6,360 bases of DNA, taken from contig JAFPAK010000342.1 of the NCBI GenBank assembly GCA_017390825.1, positions 1 through 6,360 of the forward strand, given 5' to 3'. Shown here in pieces: positions 5,332 to 6,360 of this stretch. This DNA comes from Clostridia bacterium. GTDB taxonomy: Bacteria > Bacillota_A > Clostridia > Oscillospirales > Acutalibacteraceae. The notes below the pieces were generated by a model. It did no database searches. It was not told the origin of the DNA and saw only the letters and a program-made list of their open reading frames with translations. Made by a program: the position numbers and the translations under genes. Every line of letters begins with the position of its first letter. Within the stretch, counting starts at the first letter, position 1.

Positions 5332-6360
5332 TCATCCTTTCAAAGCAGAATCGATTTGTTTAGCCAAGACAATGGCTAACAAAGGAGGAACTGCATTTCC
5401 AATCTGAGTTGTAACATTAGCTTTATCTCCAACAAATTGAAACCAATCGGGGAAAGACTGTATGCGAGCGCCTTCACGAGGCGTAAGTGCACGATTTTGC
5501 TCGTAGTGAATGCATCTAAGCCCAGAAGGGGTGCTCATATTATTGGTAATTGTTGTACAAGGTTGATCTTCAATCAGTCTTCCATAAGTATTTGCGTAGC
5601 CCGATGTTAGTTTATATTTTTCATCAACAAGCCCTTCTTCAATAAGTTTGTTGAAATCGTTTTTTCCTTGTCCTTGTTTTACGTTTTCGATAACTGTTCG
5701 GATCTTTTCACCGTACTCACCGCAATAATGGTGAGTAATGTTGTGAGAGCCATGTCTCATTAATTTTTGATATATGTTTTTAGGTTGATCAATATATTGA
5801 GTGACATTTTCATTTTCACCCACAGGAGGTAAATCTGAAATAGCCTCCTTGATCGTTAACTTGTCATTGCCTTTTGGGGAAGGAAAATTCCACTGTATGT
5901 TAAGATCTTTTCGTATTCCAACGATAAAAACACGCTCTCTATTTTCTGGAACTCCGAAATCAACAGCATTTAAAGTTTCTTTTACTATATTATATCCAAA
6001 GTCTTCGGTTATATTAGCAAACTTTTCCTGAATGATGTCCATTACATGCCTACCGTAATGGTCTACAATCGGTTTTTTGCGTTCTCTCCCTGTCTCTTTG
6101 TTCTTAGTTGTTGTATACAGTATATTTCCGTCTTCATCGGTTTTATAGAAAGTTTCCCTCATTGACAGAATACCTTTGACATTTTCAAAAAGGAACATCT
6201 TTGGACGGACAATACTCAGAATACGCAAATATTCTTCGTACATCATTGCTTTTTCATCATACACACGTTGCCCAACGGTGCTAAATGATTGACAAGGTGG
6301 CCCACCGATTATAAGGTCTACTGGATCTTCTCCTATCATTTTATTAATCGTATCTGCGTC
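5332..6360 (-). CDS. C5 cytosine-specific DNA methyltransferase (5' partial)
   Basis: The frame is open to the right edge, so the start and the first motifs (including the AdoMet-binding FxGxGG) lie outside; 342 residues are visible. In order: the catalytic motif GGPPCQSFS with its nucleophilic Cys, ENVKG (motif VI, catalytic Glu), DFGVPENRERVFIVG (motif VIII), a target-recognition region of about 120 residues, RALTPREGARIQSFPDWF (motif IX) and QIGNAVPPLLA (motif X). All visible catalytic parts are intact. The enzyme transfers a methyl group from S-adenosylmethionine to C5 of cytosine in a specific site; the site cannot be read from sequence. It would protect host DNA from the operon's nuclease, and its frame ends five bases before the kinase gene start. 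An orphan regulatory role is possible but less likely next to an HNH gene. Confidence 0.95.
   Translation of the reverse strand, partial: DADTINKMIGEDPVDLIIGGPPCQSFSTVGQRVYDEKAMMYEEYLRILSIVRPKMFLFENVKGILSMRETFYKTDEDGNILYTTTKNKETGRERKKPIVDHYGRHVMDIIQEKFANITEDFGYNIVKETLNAVDFGVPENRERVFIVGIRKDLNIQWNFPSPKGNDKLTIKEAISDLPPVGENENVTQYIDQPKNIYQKLMRHGSHNITHHYCGEYGEKIRTVIENVKQGQGKNDFNKLIEEGLVDEKYKLTSGYANTYGRLIEDQPCTTITNNMSTPSGLRCIHYEQNRALTPREGARIQSFPDWFQFVGDKANVTTQIGNAVPPLLAIVLAKQIDSALKG
5335..5340 (-). promoter_or_regulatory. Ribosome binding site deciding the ATPase/kinase start
   Basis: AAAGGA on the minus strand, inside the last codons of the methyltransferase, lies eight bases before the ATG at 5326 but immediately touches the ATG at 5335. 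Normal spacing favours 5326. Confidence 0.55.

Noticed and set aside
1..6360. Insertion sequence, integrase, CRISPR array or tRNA
   Set aside because: No transposase or recombinase frame, no regularly spaced repeats, and no tRNA-like cloverleaf were seen; tnpV is the only mobility-associated gene.
5332..6360. Orphan housekeeping-type methyltransferase
   Set aside because: Tight spacing with the ATPase/kinase, receiver and HNH genes makes a cognate defence role more likely, though it cannot be excluded from sequence alone.

Overview
The window looks like an accessory, defence-rich stretch from an AT-rich Gram-positive anaerobe, most likely a gut Clostridia member (Oscillospiraceae or Lachnospiraceae type). 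Three things point there: strong AGGAGG ribosome binding sites, a TnpV gene of the Tn4451 type, and a DUF6809 gene. The species cannot be named from this sequence.

Right two thirds (1454-6360, minus strand): four tightly packed genes, read from high to low coordinates. They are a C5 cytosine DNA methyltransferase (its 5' end lies beyond the window), a 717-residue protein with a MORC-like GHKL ATPase at the N-terminus and a histidine-kinase-like core at the C-terminus, a receiver-domain protein whose C-terminal half carries a HEPN-type R-N-x3-H motif, and an HNH-type nuclease. Gaps are only 5 to 11 bases and the last gene is followed by a strong terminator, so they probably form one transcript. 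I read this as a restriction-modification-like immune operon with a built-in two-component relay: methylation marks self, the ATPase/kinase senses foreign or altered DNA, the REC-HEPN protein is a switchable RNase effector, and the HNH protein cuts DNA. The domain assignments come from visible motifs; the signalling model is inference.

Middle (658-1443, plus strand): a structured non-coding segment, a small tnpV gene, and an overlapping 48-residue ORF. These end against a long hairpin whose U-rich side serves the minus-strand defence operon. tnpV and the small ORF use more GC-rich codons than the defence operon, suggesting a different origin.

Left (1-657): the start of an unrecognised minus-strand gene with a textbook promoter, diverging from a DUF6809 gene on the plus strand. 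The DUF6809 gene and tnpV share an unusual design: in each, the Shine-Dalgarno sequence sits in the 3' arm of a hairpin whose 5' arm is a perfect anti-Shine-Dalgarno. The DUF6809 leader also contains a 16-codon ORF that ends inside that hairpin, as in translational attenuation. A 17-base sequence (AATGTGCGATTTTGAAA) occurs in inverted orientation on both sides of the DUF6809 gene.
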